DNA of 64,000 bases from Streptomyces tendae. GTDB lineage: Bacteria > Actinomycetota > Actinomycetes > Streptomycetales > Streptomycetaceae. The stretch lies in assembly GCF_008632955.1 (NCBI RefSeq), contig NZ_CP043959.1, forward strand, positions 5,828,001 to 5,892,000, read 5' to 3'. The notes under the pieces are model-generated. The model saw only the letters and a program-made list of their open reading frames with translations, searched no databases and was not told the origin of the DNA. Below, piece by piece: positions 19,184 through 27,150 of this stretch (the stretch's first letter is position 1; every line of letters starts with the position of its first letter). Position numbers and translations under genes: made by a program.

Positions 19184-20608
19184 TCAGGCGTCCCCGCCGG
19201 AGGCGTTCTGGCGCTGACGGGTGATGACCAGGGCCGCGCCGCCGAGGACGACCAGGGTTATGGCCGTGCCGGTGATCCACGGCGTGATGCCGGAGGCACC
19301 GGTCTGGGCGAGGTTGACGTCGGTGACCGCGGTGGTCACGGGAGGGGCGGTCGGGCCGGACAGGGTCTGCGTCGTCGTGCCCGTCTCGGCGGACCGCGTG
19401 CGGCAGTCGAGCACCCCGGTGAAGCGCTGCTCGAAGCCGTCCGTGCCCACGACGGTGAAGTCGTACGGCCGGTCCTCGTTCAGCGGGACCGTCACCGTGT
19501 CGGAGGCGCCGGCCTCGACGGTGTACTCCGTGCCCGCCAGCTCGAAGGTGAACGGGGCGTCGCCCCGGTTGGCGACGGTGACGTCCACACCGCCCTTGGC
19601 GCAGTTCTCGCGGGCCGAGACCGCCGGTATCGCCCCCTCCCCCGCCCAGGTCGCGGTCGCCGTCGCCGAGACGGTCGACTCGCTGGACCCGGCCAGGATC
19701 TGCGTCTGGCTGCGGCTCTCGGAGACGAAGGCGCGGCCGACCGGCACCGTCGTCGCCGCCTGCACGGTCACCTCGGCGGTGTCCGCCGCCGCGTCCTCGG
19801 GGACCTCGACGTAGAGCTTGCTGCCGTCGGCGGCGGTGGTGACCGGCTCACCCTTGTCGTTCACGATCCGTACGCCGGTGGTGGCGGCGTACGCCGGCGG
19901 GGAGACCGTCACGGTCTGCGCGTCCGTGCGGACCGTGACCGGGCCGAGCCGCTCGCCCGGGCGTCCGGCGACGGCCGGCGGGTCCAGGGTCAGCGACGGC
20001 TTGGGCTCCGCCTTGTCGCGTGCCTTCTTCTCCAGGTAGTCGGCGAGCTGCTCGGCCTGCGGGTCGAGGGCCTCGACCTTCACGTCGTCCGAGTGGCGCC
20101 ATATCGCCACCTGGGTGCCGGCCGCCGCGTCCTGTTCCGTGAGCTGGCCGTGGACTCCGGCCTTCTTCGCGAGCGCCGCCAGGTCGTTCACCTGCGGGTA
20201 GGAGTGGTGCAGGATCCAGAGGATCCGGCCGGCGTTCTTGTTGGTGCCGAGCGAGGTGCCGCTCCAGGCGGTCTCGTGGTACTGGGCGTCCTGCTGGGTG
20301 GGCGTGTGGATGTCGACGCAGTACGTCTGCAGCATGCCGCCGCCCTCGACGGACATCTCGAACAGCCCCGCCGAGACCTGCGTGTTGCCGGCGGGCCCGT
20401 GTATGACGGCCGCGCCGTAGGTCTTCAGTCCGTCGATGGTCGCGACCGCTCCACTGCGCTGCGGCGTCGTCCCGTCGCCGCCGTCGGCGGTCGCCGTCCC
20501 CGCACCGGCCAGCACGGTGGTGGCGACGATTCCGGTCACCAGCGTCCCCGCGGCGAGGCGGGCCGACCCACGTCCGCGCAGGAACCGCGCGGCGAACGAA
20601 ACAGACAC
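19184..20608 (-). CDS. Thioester-domain surface protein with LAQTG sortase signal
   Basis: A 474-residue secreted protein. It has a signal peptide (residues 1 to about 41), a TQXA/thioester domain with Cys97 in TYCVDIHT and Gln166 in TQVAIW (the pair expected to form an intramolecular thioester), then beta-rich repeats, and at 433-437 LAQTG followed by a TM helix and a short basic tail. LAxTG is the motif of class E sortases in Streptomyces, so the protein is probably covalently anchored to the wall. Thioester domains in Gram-positive adhesins bind host or surface amines. GTG start 20608 follows GGAAGGG. Monocistronic. Confidence 0.85.
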   Translation of the reverse strand: MSVSFAARFLRGRGSARLAAGTLVTGIVATTVLAGAGTATADGGDGTTPQRSGAVATIDGLKTYGAAVIHGPAGNTQVSAGLFEMSVEGGGMLQTYCVDIHTPTQQDAQYHETAWSGTSLGTNKNAGRILWILHHSYPQVNDLAALAKKAGVHGQLTEQDAAAGTQVAIWRHSDDVKVEALDPQAEQLADYLEKKARDKAEPKPSLTLDPPAVAGRPGERLGPVTVRTDAQTVTVSPPAYAATTGVRIVNDKGEPVTTAADGSKLYVEVPEDAAADTAEVTVQAATTVPVGRAFVSESRSQTQILAGSSESTVSATATATWAGEGAIPAVSARENCAKGGVDVTVANRGDAPFTFELAGTEYTVEAGASDTVTVPLNEDRPYDFTVVGTDGFEQRFTGVLDCRTRSAETGTTTQTLSGPTAPPVTTAVTDVNLAQTGASGITPWITGTAITLVVLGGAALVITRQRQNASGGDA

Positions 20609-20793
20609 CGAATTCCCTTCCGAGCAGGACCCGTTGATGTGGGGGGGGCGGTCCCACCAGCAGAATCTCCGGCCCCAAGAACCCCCGGAGCCATGCCCGG
20701 CATCCTAAGGAGCGCACGGACAGCGCTTGCCGGTGATCGCGTCGGAGCGATGATCCGAATCGGAATCGTTATCGCCGGGGCGCCGCTGAACAG

Positions 20794-20845
20794 GGCTTAT
20801 CGACAAATCCACCTGGGACGTTCGGCATGCATCTGCCGATAAGCC
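20794..20845. promoter_or_regulatory. Inverted pair of a 15-base motif
   Basis: GGCTTATCGACAAAT (20794-20808) and, inverted, GGCTTATCGGCAGAT (20845-20831) face each other with two mismatches and a 22-base centre. They lie between ssbB and the surface-protein gene, about 190 bases before the start of the latter. A regulator site or the ssbB terminator are both possible; there is no T-run. Confidence 0.35.
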
Positions 20846-20889
20846 TCGCTTCGGTCAGCCACGGGGCCGGAGCCCGGCGGCTTCTGATG

Positions 20890-21369
20890 TCACGTCATGA
20901 CAGTCGCGCCGACGGTGAGTTGTGACGTCTCCTCCTCGGTCGGTGGCGTCGGTGCCGCATCCGTCTCCCAGTTGGGCTCCGAGCGGTCCGGCGCCGGATT
21001 CAGCTCGGGGCGGGGTGTGCGGCGGAAGGCGGTGGTGCCGCGGGTGAGGTCGTGGCCGATCGACACCGCGTCGATGTCCGCCGACATCCAGCCGGGCTGC
21101 CCGTCCCGCGTCTCCGTGCGCACTTTGAGCCGGCCCTGCACGATCACCGGTTCCCCCACCGACAGGGACGCCGCGGCGTTGGTGGCGAGCTGGCGGTTGG
21201 CCCACACCGTGAAGAAGTTGGTGTGCCCGTCCGCCCAGGCTGATTTCTCCCGGTCCCAGTACCGCGCGGTCACCGCGACCCGGAACCTCGCCCCCGGACC
21301 GGACACCGTCTCCCGGTACACCGGCCGCGTCGCCACGTTGCCCACCACGCACACCATCGTCTCGTTCAT
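20890..21369 (-). CDS. ssbB: Single-stranded DNA-binding protein, SsbB paralogue
   Basis: A 159-residue protein with one OB fold: CVVGNVATRPVYRE at the N terminus, HTNFFTVWANRQLA near residue 47 and GEPVIVQGRLKVR near 69. It lacks the long Gly-rich region and the acidic DDDIPF-type tip of the replicative SsbA. This matches the short SsbB that, in S. coelicolor, is reported to act in chromosome segregation during sporulation. ATG 21369 follows GGGAGGGAAGCG. It lies beside the dynamin operon, also linked to sporulation septation, but is separated from it by a terminator. Confidence 0.85.
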   Translation of the reverse strand: MNETMVCVVGNVATRPVYRETVSGPGARFRVAVTARYWDREKSAWADGHTNFFTVWANRQLATNAAASLSVGEPVIVQGRLKVRTETRDGQPGWMSADIDAVSIGHDLTRGTTAFRRTPRPELNPAPDRSEPNWETDAAPTPPTEEETSQLTVGATVMT

Positions 21370-21458
21370 CGCTTCCCTCCCTCGCCCGGCCCCCGCCGGC
21401 TCTCGCACCGGCGCCGGGCGGACACGCGTACGGGCCCTTCCCGTACGGCTGCCGTCTG

Positions 21459-21524
21459 GCGCGGTGACCGCGGACCGCCTCTGCGATCGTGGTCGTGATC
21501 ACGGTCGCGATGCGGTCACCGCGC
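21459..21524. repeat. Inverted repeat upstream of ssbB
   Basis: Arms GCGCGGTGACCGC (21459-21471) and its exact complement (21512-21524). A partly self-complementary GATCGTG/CACGGTC core lies in the 40-base centre. It could be an operator or a structured leader of ssbB. Confidence 0.45.
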
Positions 21525-21710
21525 AGCCAGACTGCCTCCGCCGGGCCGGGCCCGCAGAGCGCTGTGGATCACCACCGGCCTGTGGACAACCCCGCCACCC
21601 GAACGAGTTCCCCCCTCCACCTCAAGGCCCGGGAGCACCCCGCCCCGGAACAGCGGCCGCGCCCTCCACCACGGCCCCCGGGACACCCCCGCCCCGCGCC
21701 CCCGTGAAGC

Positions 21711-21755
21711 AAAAGACCGGCCCCTCCGCCATACCCGCAACGGAGAGGACCGGTC
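21711..21755 (-). terminator. Intrinsic terminator of the dynAB operon
   Basis: On the minus strand a hairpin with arms 21755-21741 and 21728-21715 is followed directly by TTTT (21714-21711). It lies 18 bp after the dynB stop. Confidence 0.7.
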
Positions 21756-21772
21756 CACCACCCGCACCCGCC

Positions 21773-23572
21773 TCAGCGCCCCCCGCTCCCCGTCCCCACC
21801 CCCGCCACACGCCCGTACTGCTCCCGTACCTCCCGGTACCGCAGCAGTTCCGACGCCACCGGGTCCAGGACGCGGGCCCGCCCGCACCCGGACGCGGCCT
21901 CCCGCAACCGTCTCTCCGCCTCCAGCCCGTACCGCCGCGCCGGGCCCCGGGCGGCCATGCGGCAGCTCCACTCGACGAGAGGCCCGCCCACGATGCCGAT
22001 CACCATCAGCAGCACCGGCACGCCCAGGTTCGGCGCCATGACCCCGACGATCTGCCCGACCAGCCACAGCCCGCCCACGAACTGCAGGATCGTCATGGCC
22101 GCCTGGCCCAGCACGGCCACCGGCCACCACCCCGGCCGCGGCGGCCGCCCCGGCGGCAGTCCCGCCCGTACGGCCAGCTCGTCGAGCGCCTCCGGCAGCC
22201 CCTGCGAGCCGCGCACCGCCGCCTCCCGCACCGCCTGCGCCCACGGCGCCGGCAGCCCCGCCGAGGCCCGGTCGGCGACCGTACGGACCGCCTGCTCGAC
22301 CCGCTGCCGGGCGGTGACCTCCTCGTCGGGCTGCCCGCCCAGGGTGACCCTGCCGGTGGTCGGCTCGCGCCGCGCCTGGCACCAGCGCCACAGCCGCAGC
22401 CAGGGCGTCCCGCAGGCCCGGTTGGCGTTGCGCAGCCAGGCGCGTTCGGCCGCCTCGCCCGCCGCGGTGGCGCCGACGGCGTCCGCGAGCCGGTCCGAGA
22501 ACTCCTCCCGCGCCTCCTCGCTCAGCCCGGTGCGCCGGCGGGTGGCGTAGGCGGGCCACAGGCGGGCGGCGGCGATGTCGACGTCCGCAGAGATCCGGCG
22601 GGCGGGCGCCCCGCGCTCGGCCACGAACCGGGCGAGCGATTCCCGCAGGTCGCCCACCCCGTCCCCGGTGAGCGCCGACAGGGCGAGCACGGCCGTACCG
22701 GGTTCGCCGTACTCGCCGAGCACGATGCCGTCCTCGTCGAGGAGCCGCCGCAGGTCGTCCAGGACCTGTTCGGCGGCGTCGCCGGGCAGCCGGTCGACCT
22801 GGTTGAGGACGACGAACATGACCTCCGCGTGGGCCGCCATGGGCCGCAGGTAGCGCTCGTGGAGCATGGCGTCGGCGTACTTCTCCGGGTCGACGACCCA
22901 GATCACCGCGTCGACCAGCCCCAGCACCCGGTCCACCTGCTCGCGGTGCTGCACCGCCGCCGAGTCGTGGTCGGGCAGGTCGACCAGGACCAGCCCGCGC
23001 AGCCGCTCGTCGGCCTCCGTCGTGGCCTGGAGGGGGCGGCGGCGCAGCCGGGGCGGGATGCCGAGGCGCTCGATGAGGCCCGCGGCGCCGTCGCTCCAGC
23101 TGCACGCGATGGGGGCGGCGGTGGTCGGCCGCCGTACGCCCGTCTCGGAGATCGGTACACCGGCGAGCGCGTTGAACAGCTGGGACTTGCCGCTGCCGGT
23201 GGCGCCCGCGATGGCGACGACGGTGTGCTGCCCGGAGAGCCGACGCCGTGCGGCGGCCTCGTCGAGCACCCGCCCGGCCTGGGCGAGGGTCCGGTTGTCG
23301 AGCCGGGTGCGGGAGAGCCCGACCAGCTCGCGCATCGCGTCCAGCCGCGACGCCAGCCGCGGGTCGTACGACAGCGGGGTCACCTTCTGCGGCGTGGAGG
23401 CGCGGGGTTCGGCCACCACCTCCGGCTCCTCCCGCGCGGGGTCCGCCGCGGCGCCGTTCACGCGGCGCGCGATCAGCCCGTCGTCCCAGGCGCCGGCCGT
23501 GTCCTCGCGGGGCCGGTCCTCGGTGTCACGATCGGGGTGCTCGGTGTGGTCCTGGTCAGTGACGGCGGTCAC
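21773..23572 (-). CDS. dynB: Membrane-associated dynamin-like GTPase DynB
   Basis: A 599-residue protein. The GTPase domain shows P-loop AGATGSGKSQ near residue 122, switch threonines in RRPTTAAP, G3 VDLPDHDS near 195 and G4 LNQVDRLP near 254. Two TM helices near residues 475-530 (around MTILQFVGGLWLVGQ and VLLMVIGIVGGPLV) precede a C-terminal helical part. In S. venezuelae the adjacent genes dynA and dynB encode a dynamin pair that stabilises sporulation septa with SepF/SsgB; order, pairing and TM content fit DynB. Its ATG lies 3 bp after the upstream GTPase stop. The name rests on recalled synteny. Confidence 0.75.
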   Translation of the reverse strand: MTAVTDQDHTEHPDRDTEDRPREDTAGAWDDGLIARRVNGAAADPAREEPEVVAEPRASTPQKVTPLSYDPRLASRLDAMRELVGLSRTRLDNRTLAQAGRVLDEAAARRRLSGQHTVVAIAGATGSGKSQLFNALAGVPISETGVRRPTTAAPIACSWSDGAAGLIERLGIPPRLRRRPLQATTEADERLRGLVLVDLPDHDSAAVQHREQVDRVLGLVDAVIWVVDPEKYADAMLHERYLRPMAAHAEVMFVVLNQVDRLPGDAAEQVLDDLRRLLDEDGIVLGEYGEPGTAVLALSALTGDGVGDLRESLARFVAERGAPARRISADVDIAAARLWPAYATRRRTGLSEEAREEFSDRLADAVGATAAGEAAERAWLRNANRACGTPWLRLWRWCQARREPTTGRVTLGGQPDEEVTARQRVEQAVRTVADRASAGLPAPWAQAVREAAVRGSQGLPEALDELAVRAGLPPGRPPRPGWWPVAVLGQAAMTILQFVGGLWLVGQIVGVMAPNLGVPVLLMVIGIVGGPLVEWSCRMAARGPARRYGLEAERRLREAASGCGRARVLDPVASELLRYREVREQYGRVAGVGTGSGGR

Positions 23573-23575
23573 CGG

Positions 23576-25189
23576 TCACCTCTCCTTCTGCAGTACCGAC
23601 AACGCGGCGATGAGTTCGGGCTGGGGTTCCGCGTGCACCTCGAGCGTGTCGATCGGGGCGAGGCGGCGTTCGCGTTCGGCGTGCATGATCCGGTCGACGT
23701 GGGCGACGAGCAGCCGGCCGCCGCGGTCCCGCAGCCGCAGCGCGCCGTGGGCGCCGATCCGCTCGGCGAGCCCCTCCCCGGCGGTCCTGGCCCGGCGGCC
23801 GCCCAGCAGGACGGTGGCGACGAGGGCGGTGACCGTCTCGGGGTCGGGCGCGGTGCCGCGCTCCAGCTCGCGCACCTCCTCCTCGGCGAACTCCTCCAGC
23901 TCGCGCCGCCAGCGCCGTACGGCGAGGCCGATGCGGTGCTCGACGCTCTCCGGGGCCCCGCCCTCGCGGGCGGCGAGCTCGGGGGCGTCGGCGGCGGGCT
24001 CGCGCCGCCAGGCCTCGTCGACGCGTTCGTCCGCGGCGGCGACGGCGCACAGCAGGAGCGCGCTGAGGCTCTCCACGAGCGTGTCGAGAAGCTCGCCCGG
24101 GGTGCAGTCGAGGGGGAAGGCGCGCCACCGCTTCAGCGCGTCCCCGGCGAGCACGGCCCCCGCCTGCAGCCGGCCCCGCACCCGCGAGTGCTCGCTGTCG
24201 TACGCGGTCTCCACGGCGGAGGTGAGCCGCAGCGCCGCCGCGTACTGGGCGGCGGCGGCACCGGCCAGCTCGGGCAGGCGGGAGTTGAGTGAGTTGAGGA
24301 CGCCGTAGGCGGTGCGGGCCATGACGTGCTGCCGTGCGGCCGGGTCCAGCGTCTGGTGGACGAGCCAGGTGCGCAGCGCGGCCACGGCGGTGGCGGGCAG
24401 CAGTCCGCCGCCGAACGCGGACTCGGGCAGCTCGGGCACGGTGAAGCGGGGGACGTCGCCGAGCCCGGCCTTGCTGAGCAGGGCGCCGTACTGCCGTGAC
24501 ACCTCGGAGACCACCTGGTGCGGCACCCGGTCCAGCACGGTCACCAGGCTGACGTCGTACTCCTTGGCGGTGCGCAGCATGTGCCAGGGGACGGCGTCGG
24601 CGTAGCGGGCGGCGGTGGTGACCATGATCCAGATGTCGGCCGCGTTGATGAGTTCGGCGGCGAGGATCCGGTTGTCGGAGACCAGGGAGTCGATGTCGGG
24701 CGCATCGAGGAGGGCGAGGCCGGGGGGCAGGGTGTCGGCGGCCTCGACCCGCAGGACGCGCGCGGGGTCCTCGCCGGGCAGCAGCAGGTCGTCGGCCGGG
24801 TCCTGGTGGTGGGGCACCCATACGCGGGTGAGGTCGGGCAGCACCCTCATCCCGCTGAACCAGTGGTGGTCCTCCGGATGGCAGACGAGCACCGGCGTGC
24901 GTGTCGTCGGCCGCAGCACGCCCGCCTCGCTGACCCGCCGGCCCACGAGCGAGTTCACCAGGGTGGACTTCCCGGCTCCGGTGGACCCGCCGACGACGGC
25001 CAGCAGGGGCGCGCCTGGGTCTTTGAGCCGCGGCACCAGGTAGTCGTCGAGCTGGGCGAGAAGTTCGTCGCGGTTGGCACGCGCGCGGGCGGCCCCCGCC
25101 AGGGGCAGCGGAAAGCGTGCGGCGGCGACACGGTCGCGCAGGGCGGAGAGTGCGTCGAGCAGCTGAGGCCGTACGTCCAAGGTCACCAC
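23576..25189 (-). CDS. dynA: Dynamin-like GTPase DynA
   Basis: A 537-residue protein starting at GTG 25189 (GTG 25186 also possible). Motifs: P-loop GGSTGAGKST near residue 61, RPTTRTPV (G2), LDAPDIDS near 128 (G3) and TVLDRVPH near 185 (G4). The remainder is mostly helical with no clear TM segment, matching the soluble partner of the pair. Dynamin-like proteins assemble on membranes and hydrolyse GTP to shape or stabilise them; DynA/DynB act at sporulation septa in Streptomyces. It is the first gene of the two-gene operon. A longer frame to 25348 is rejected because it starts in an AT-richer promoter region. Confidence 0.75.
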   Translation of the reverse strand: MVTLDVRPQLLDALSALRDRVAAARFPLPLAGAARARANRDELLAQLDDYLVPRLKDPGAPLLAVVGGSTGAGKSTLVNSLVGRRVSEAGVLRPTTRTPVLVCHPEDHHWFSGMRVLPDLTRVWVPHHQDPADDLLLPGEDPARVLRVEAADTLPPGLALLDAPDIDSLVSDNRILAAELINAADIWIMVTTAARYADAVPWHMLRTAKEYDVSLVTVLDRVPHQVVSEVSRQYGALLSKAGLGDVPRFTVPELPESAFGGGLLPATAVAALRTWLVHQTLDPAARQHVMARTAYGVLNSLNSRLPELAGAAAAQYAAALRLTSAVETAYDSEHSRVRGRLQAGAVLAGDALKRWRAFPLDCTPGELLDTLVESLSALLLCAVAAADERVDEAWRREPAADAPELAAREGGAPESVEHRIGLAVRRWRRELEEFAEEEVRELERGTAPDPETVTALVATVLLGGRRARTAGEGLAERIGAHGALRLRDRGGRLLVAHVDRIMHAERERRLAPIDTLEVHAEPQPELIAALSVLQKER

Positions 25190-25510
25190 ATGCGAAGAAT
25201 GCCCAATTTTAGGGGAATTCTGAAGCATATGAGCATGTCTGCGTGCCGACCGGACACAAGCGGATGGAAGGGGCGACTGAGACGCGGGCACAGCCGAGGC
25301 ATAACGAGTGCACAACACCCGATGCCGCAGAGGCCAAAAGCAGTGCACGATTCGTACCTGCCTGCGATTATCAGGACCGCTTCACCGAACCTCCACATCG
25401 AGCCACGGAGGCGAGGCGACAGGGACAAGGATGCGGGAGCCCTATCCTTGTCTCCGGCAACGTCAAGGACAGGCCCCACCAGGGCACCACGACGACAGGC
25501 CACCACACCG
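25190..25510. other. 321-bp spacer between dynA and tRNA-Arg
   Basis: This is a locally less G+C-rich stretch that must hold the divergent dynA and tRNA promoters. A 9-bp perfect inverted repeat (25424-25432 / 25444-25452, GACAAGGAT) precedes the tRNA by about 60 bp. Frames reading through it are not protein-like. Confidence 0.5.
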
Positions 25511-25586
25511 GCCCCCGTAGCTCAGTGGATAGAGCAGGCGCCTTCTAAGCGCTTGGCCGCAGGTTCGAGTCCTGCCGGGGGCGCCA
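25511..25586 (+). tRNA. tRNA-Arg (anticodon TCT)
   Basis: A 76-nt cloverleaf: acceptor GCCCCCG/CGGGGGC, D arm GCTC/GAGC, anticodon loop CTTCTAA (anticodon TCT, reads AGA), T arm GCAGG-TTCGAGT-CCTGC, discriminator G and an encoded CCA. Every stem pairs with at most one G-U in the anticodon stem. AGA is a very rare codon in this high-G+C genome. There is no integrase or repeated tRNA 3' end nearby. Confidence 0.95.
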
Positions 25587-25601
25587 CCCGCCACCAGCAA
25601 G

Positions 25602-25635
25602 AACGCCCGAGAGGGGATCTCCCCTCCAGGGCGTT
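25602..25635 (+). terminator. Terminator of tRNA-Arg
   Basis: Stem AACGCCC/GGGCGTT (25602-25608, 25629-25635) with an inner GAGGGG/CCCCTC pairing, 15 bp after the tRNA. Confidence 0.75.
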
Positions 25636-25717
25636 TCGTGCTTCTGGCAGCGATACCGACGGCAACGGCCCCGTCACCCGGTGACCGGCATGCCTTGAGG
25701 CGCGTCGGGCGGCAGGG

Positions 25718-25945
25718 TCATCGTCGACGCCACGGTCTGCGACGCGGCTCTTCGAGCCATGCCGGAATCCTTCGGGGGCGGGAGGCCTTCTGCCAACTGC
25801 CCCAGGCACACGACGAGAACATGGCAGTGGCAAACAGGTGACGGATGACGGTCGAGGCGTCCTGTCCCTGCACGGCGCTGAGCAGGCCGCCGACGGCGCA
25901 GACGGCGAAGAACAGGGTGAGGAAGGACCAGATCACGATCTTCAT
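25718..25945 (-). CDS. Small putative membrane protein
   Basis: A 75-residue frame beginning MKIVIWSFLTLFFAV. Two hydrophobic segments (about residues 4-26 and 37-53) are followed by a very basic tail (RRRPWRRR). The ribosome site is weak and the Arg-rich end may be out of frame: the overlapping frame continues with a more ordinary composition (SQTVASTMTL) to 25681, so a frameshift or a shorter protein is possible. I do not recognise a family. It sits between the tRNA terminator and a divergent secreted-protein gene. Confidence 0.4.
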   Translation of the reverse strand: MKIVIWSFLTLFFAVCAVGGLLSAVQGQDASTVIRHLFATAMFSSCAWGSWQKASRPRRIPAWLEEPRRRPWRRR

Positions 25946-26133
25946 GCGGGGGAACGGTAACCACCCCCCGCGGACCCCGGGACGCAGGGGTCACTCGCGG
26001 CAGCGGCGCCGACCGCGGTGATCAAATCGTTGCCGTCCCGCCCGCAACCACCAACTCGCCTCCCCTGTCCCACAGTCAGCCGCTGAAGACAGCGGACGCG
26101 TGGACCGTGGGTGAAGGGGAGGGGCTTCAGGGG

Positions 26134-26913
26134 ATGAGAAGGACAATAGGGAGCGCGTTGGTGGCCGGCGGGGCCGCGATCGCGTTCACGGCGGTGTCCG
26201 CGGTGCCGGCCGGGGCGGCGGAGGGCGGAGTCGCCTTCAGCCAGGTCACCGTGAACGGCGGGAAGCCGATCGTGATCGGCACCAAGGGGGAGGTCGTCGT
26301 GCACGCGACCTACCGGATGACGACCAAGCTCAGGTACGACCCCGGAGTGGTCGTGTACCCCTACCGCGGCGGGCTCGAGTCGGGCGACCGCCTGTGGCAC
26401 GCGATCGACAGCAGCAACTGCAAGGTGGTGAACCGGGCGCAGGGCATCTGCGACTTCGAGGAGTGGCTGTACATCGACCCGCGCCACCTCGACTTCGGCA
26501 ACGAGGACGCGGGCATGTGGAAGACCGCCGGCCGGGTCTGGCTCGCCGGTGACGCGTACGACATCGATGACGTGAAGGTCCCGGTGCAGGTCAAGCGGGC
26601 CACACTCGTCACCGTCAACGCCTCCCCCGAACCGGTCGGGAAGGGCAGGACCCTCACCGTGACCGGCAAGGTCACGCGGGCGAACTGGGACACGCACACG
26701 TACCAGGGGTACGCGGGCCGCACCGTGAGCCTGCAGTTCAAGGCGGCGGGCGCCAAGGCGTTCACCACGGTGCGGAAGGTGATGTCGAGCAGGACCGGAA
26801 CGCTGCGGACCACCTTGAAGGCCACCCGTTCCGGCACCTGGCGCTGGGTGTACTACGGCAACTCCACCTCCGGCGCGAGGGCGTCGGCCGGTGACTACGT
26901 GGCCGTCCGGTAG
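26134..26913 (+). CDS. Secreted protein of unknown function
   Basis: A 259-residue protein starting at ATG 26134 behind GGGGAGGGG. Residues 1-30 (MRRTIGSALVAGGAA...AGAA) form a signal peptide. The mature part is beta-rich; the second half (VTVNASPEPVGKGRTLTVTGKV and the following strands) resembles Ig-like/calcium-binding repeats found in many Streptomyces secreted proteins. Two cysteines (SSNCKVV, QGICDF) probably form a disulfide. There is no anchor motif, so it should be released. It is the first of several genes for exported proteins to its right. Confidence 0.75.
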   Translation: MRRTIGSALVAGGAAIAFTAVSAVPAGAAEGGVAFSQVTVNGGKPIVIGTKGEVVVHATYRMTTKLRYDPGVVVYPYRGGLESGDRLWHAIDSSNCKVVNRAQGICDFEEWLYIDPRHLDFGNEDAGMWKTAGRVWLAGDAYDIDDVKVPVQVKRATLVTVNASPEPVGKGRTLTVTGKVTRANWDTHTYQGYAGRTVSLQFKAAGAKAFTTVRKVMSSRTGTLRTTLKATRSGTWRWVYYGNSTSGARASAGDYVAVR

Positions 26914-27150
26914 GCGACGCCCCCGCGACCACAGCCGCGAGCGCTCCGGACGACCACGTTCGCCGGGGCGCTCAACGGCGTGTGCGCTCCTCCAGCAGGG
27001 CGCATTTCGCCGTACCGGCATGCGTGGGCACCCTTACCGAGCAGGGCGTTTTTCCGGGATCGCCCATAATTGAGTGATTACGTCCGAATGGTGCGTTTCC
27101 TGGTAATGATGGAACGGTTCGCCATCGTTCCGCCTTTCCCGGAGTCGCTC

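Larger units (their letters stand above)
21370..21772. other. 403-bp spacer between ssbB and dynB
   Basis: No convincing gene. It contains the dynAB terminator (21711-21755) and an inverted repeat with 13-bp perfect arms (21459-21471 and 21512-21524) about 90-155 bp upstream of ssbB; the ssbB promoter must lie here. Confidence 0.6.

Noticed and set aside
25243..25548. 101-codon frame through the tRNA
   Set aside because: It reads into the tRNA, has poor composition and is a chance frame.
25511..25586. tRNA-Arg as a phage/ICE attachment site
   Set aside because: No integrase and no repeated tRNA 3' end found in the window.
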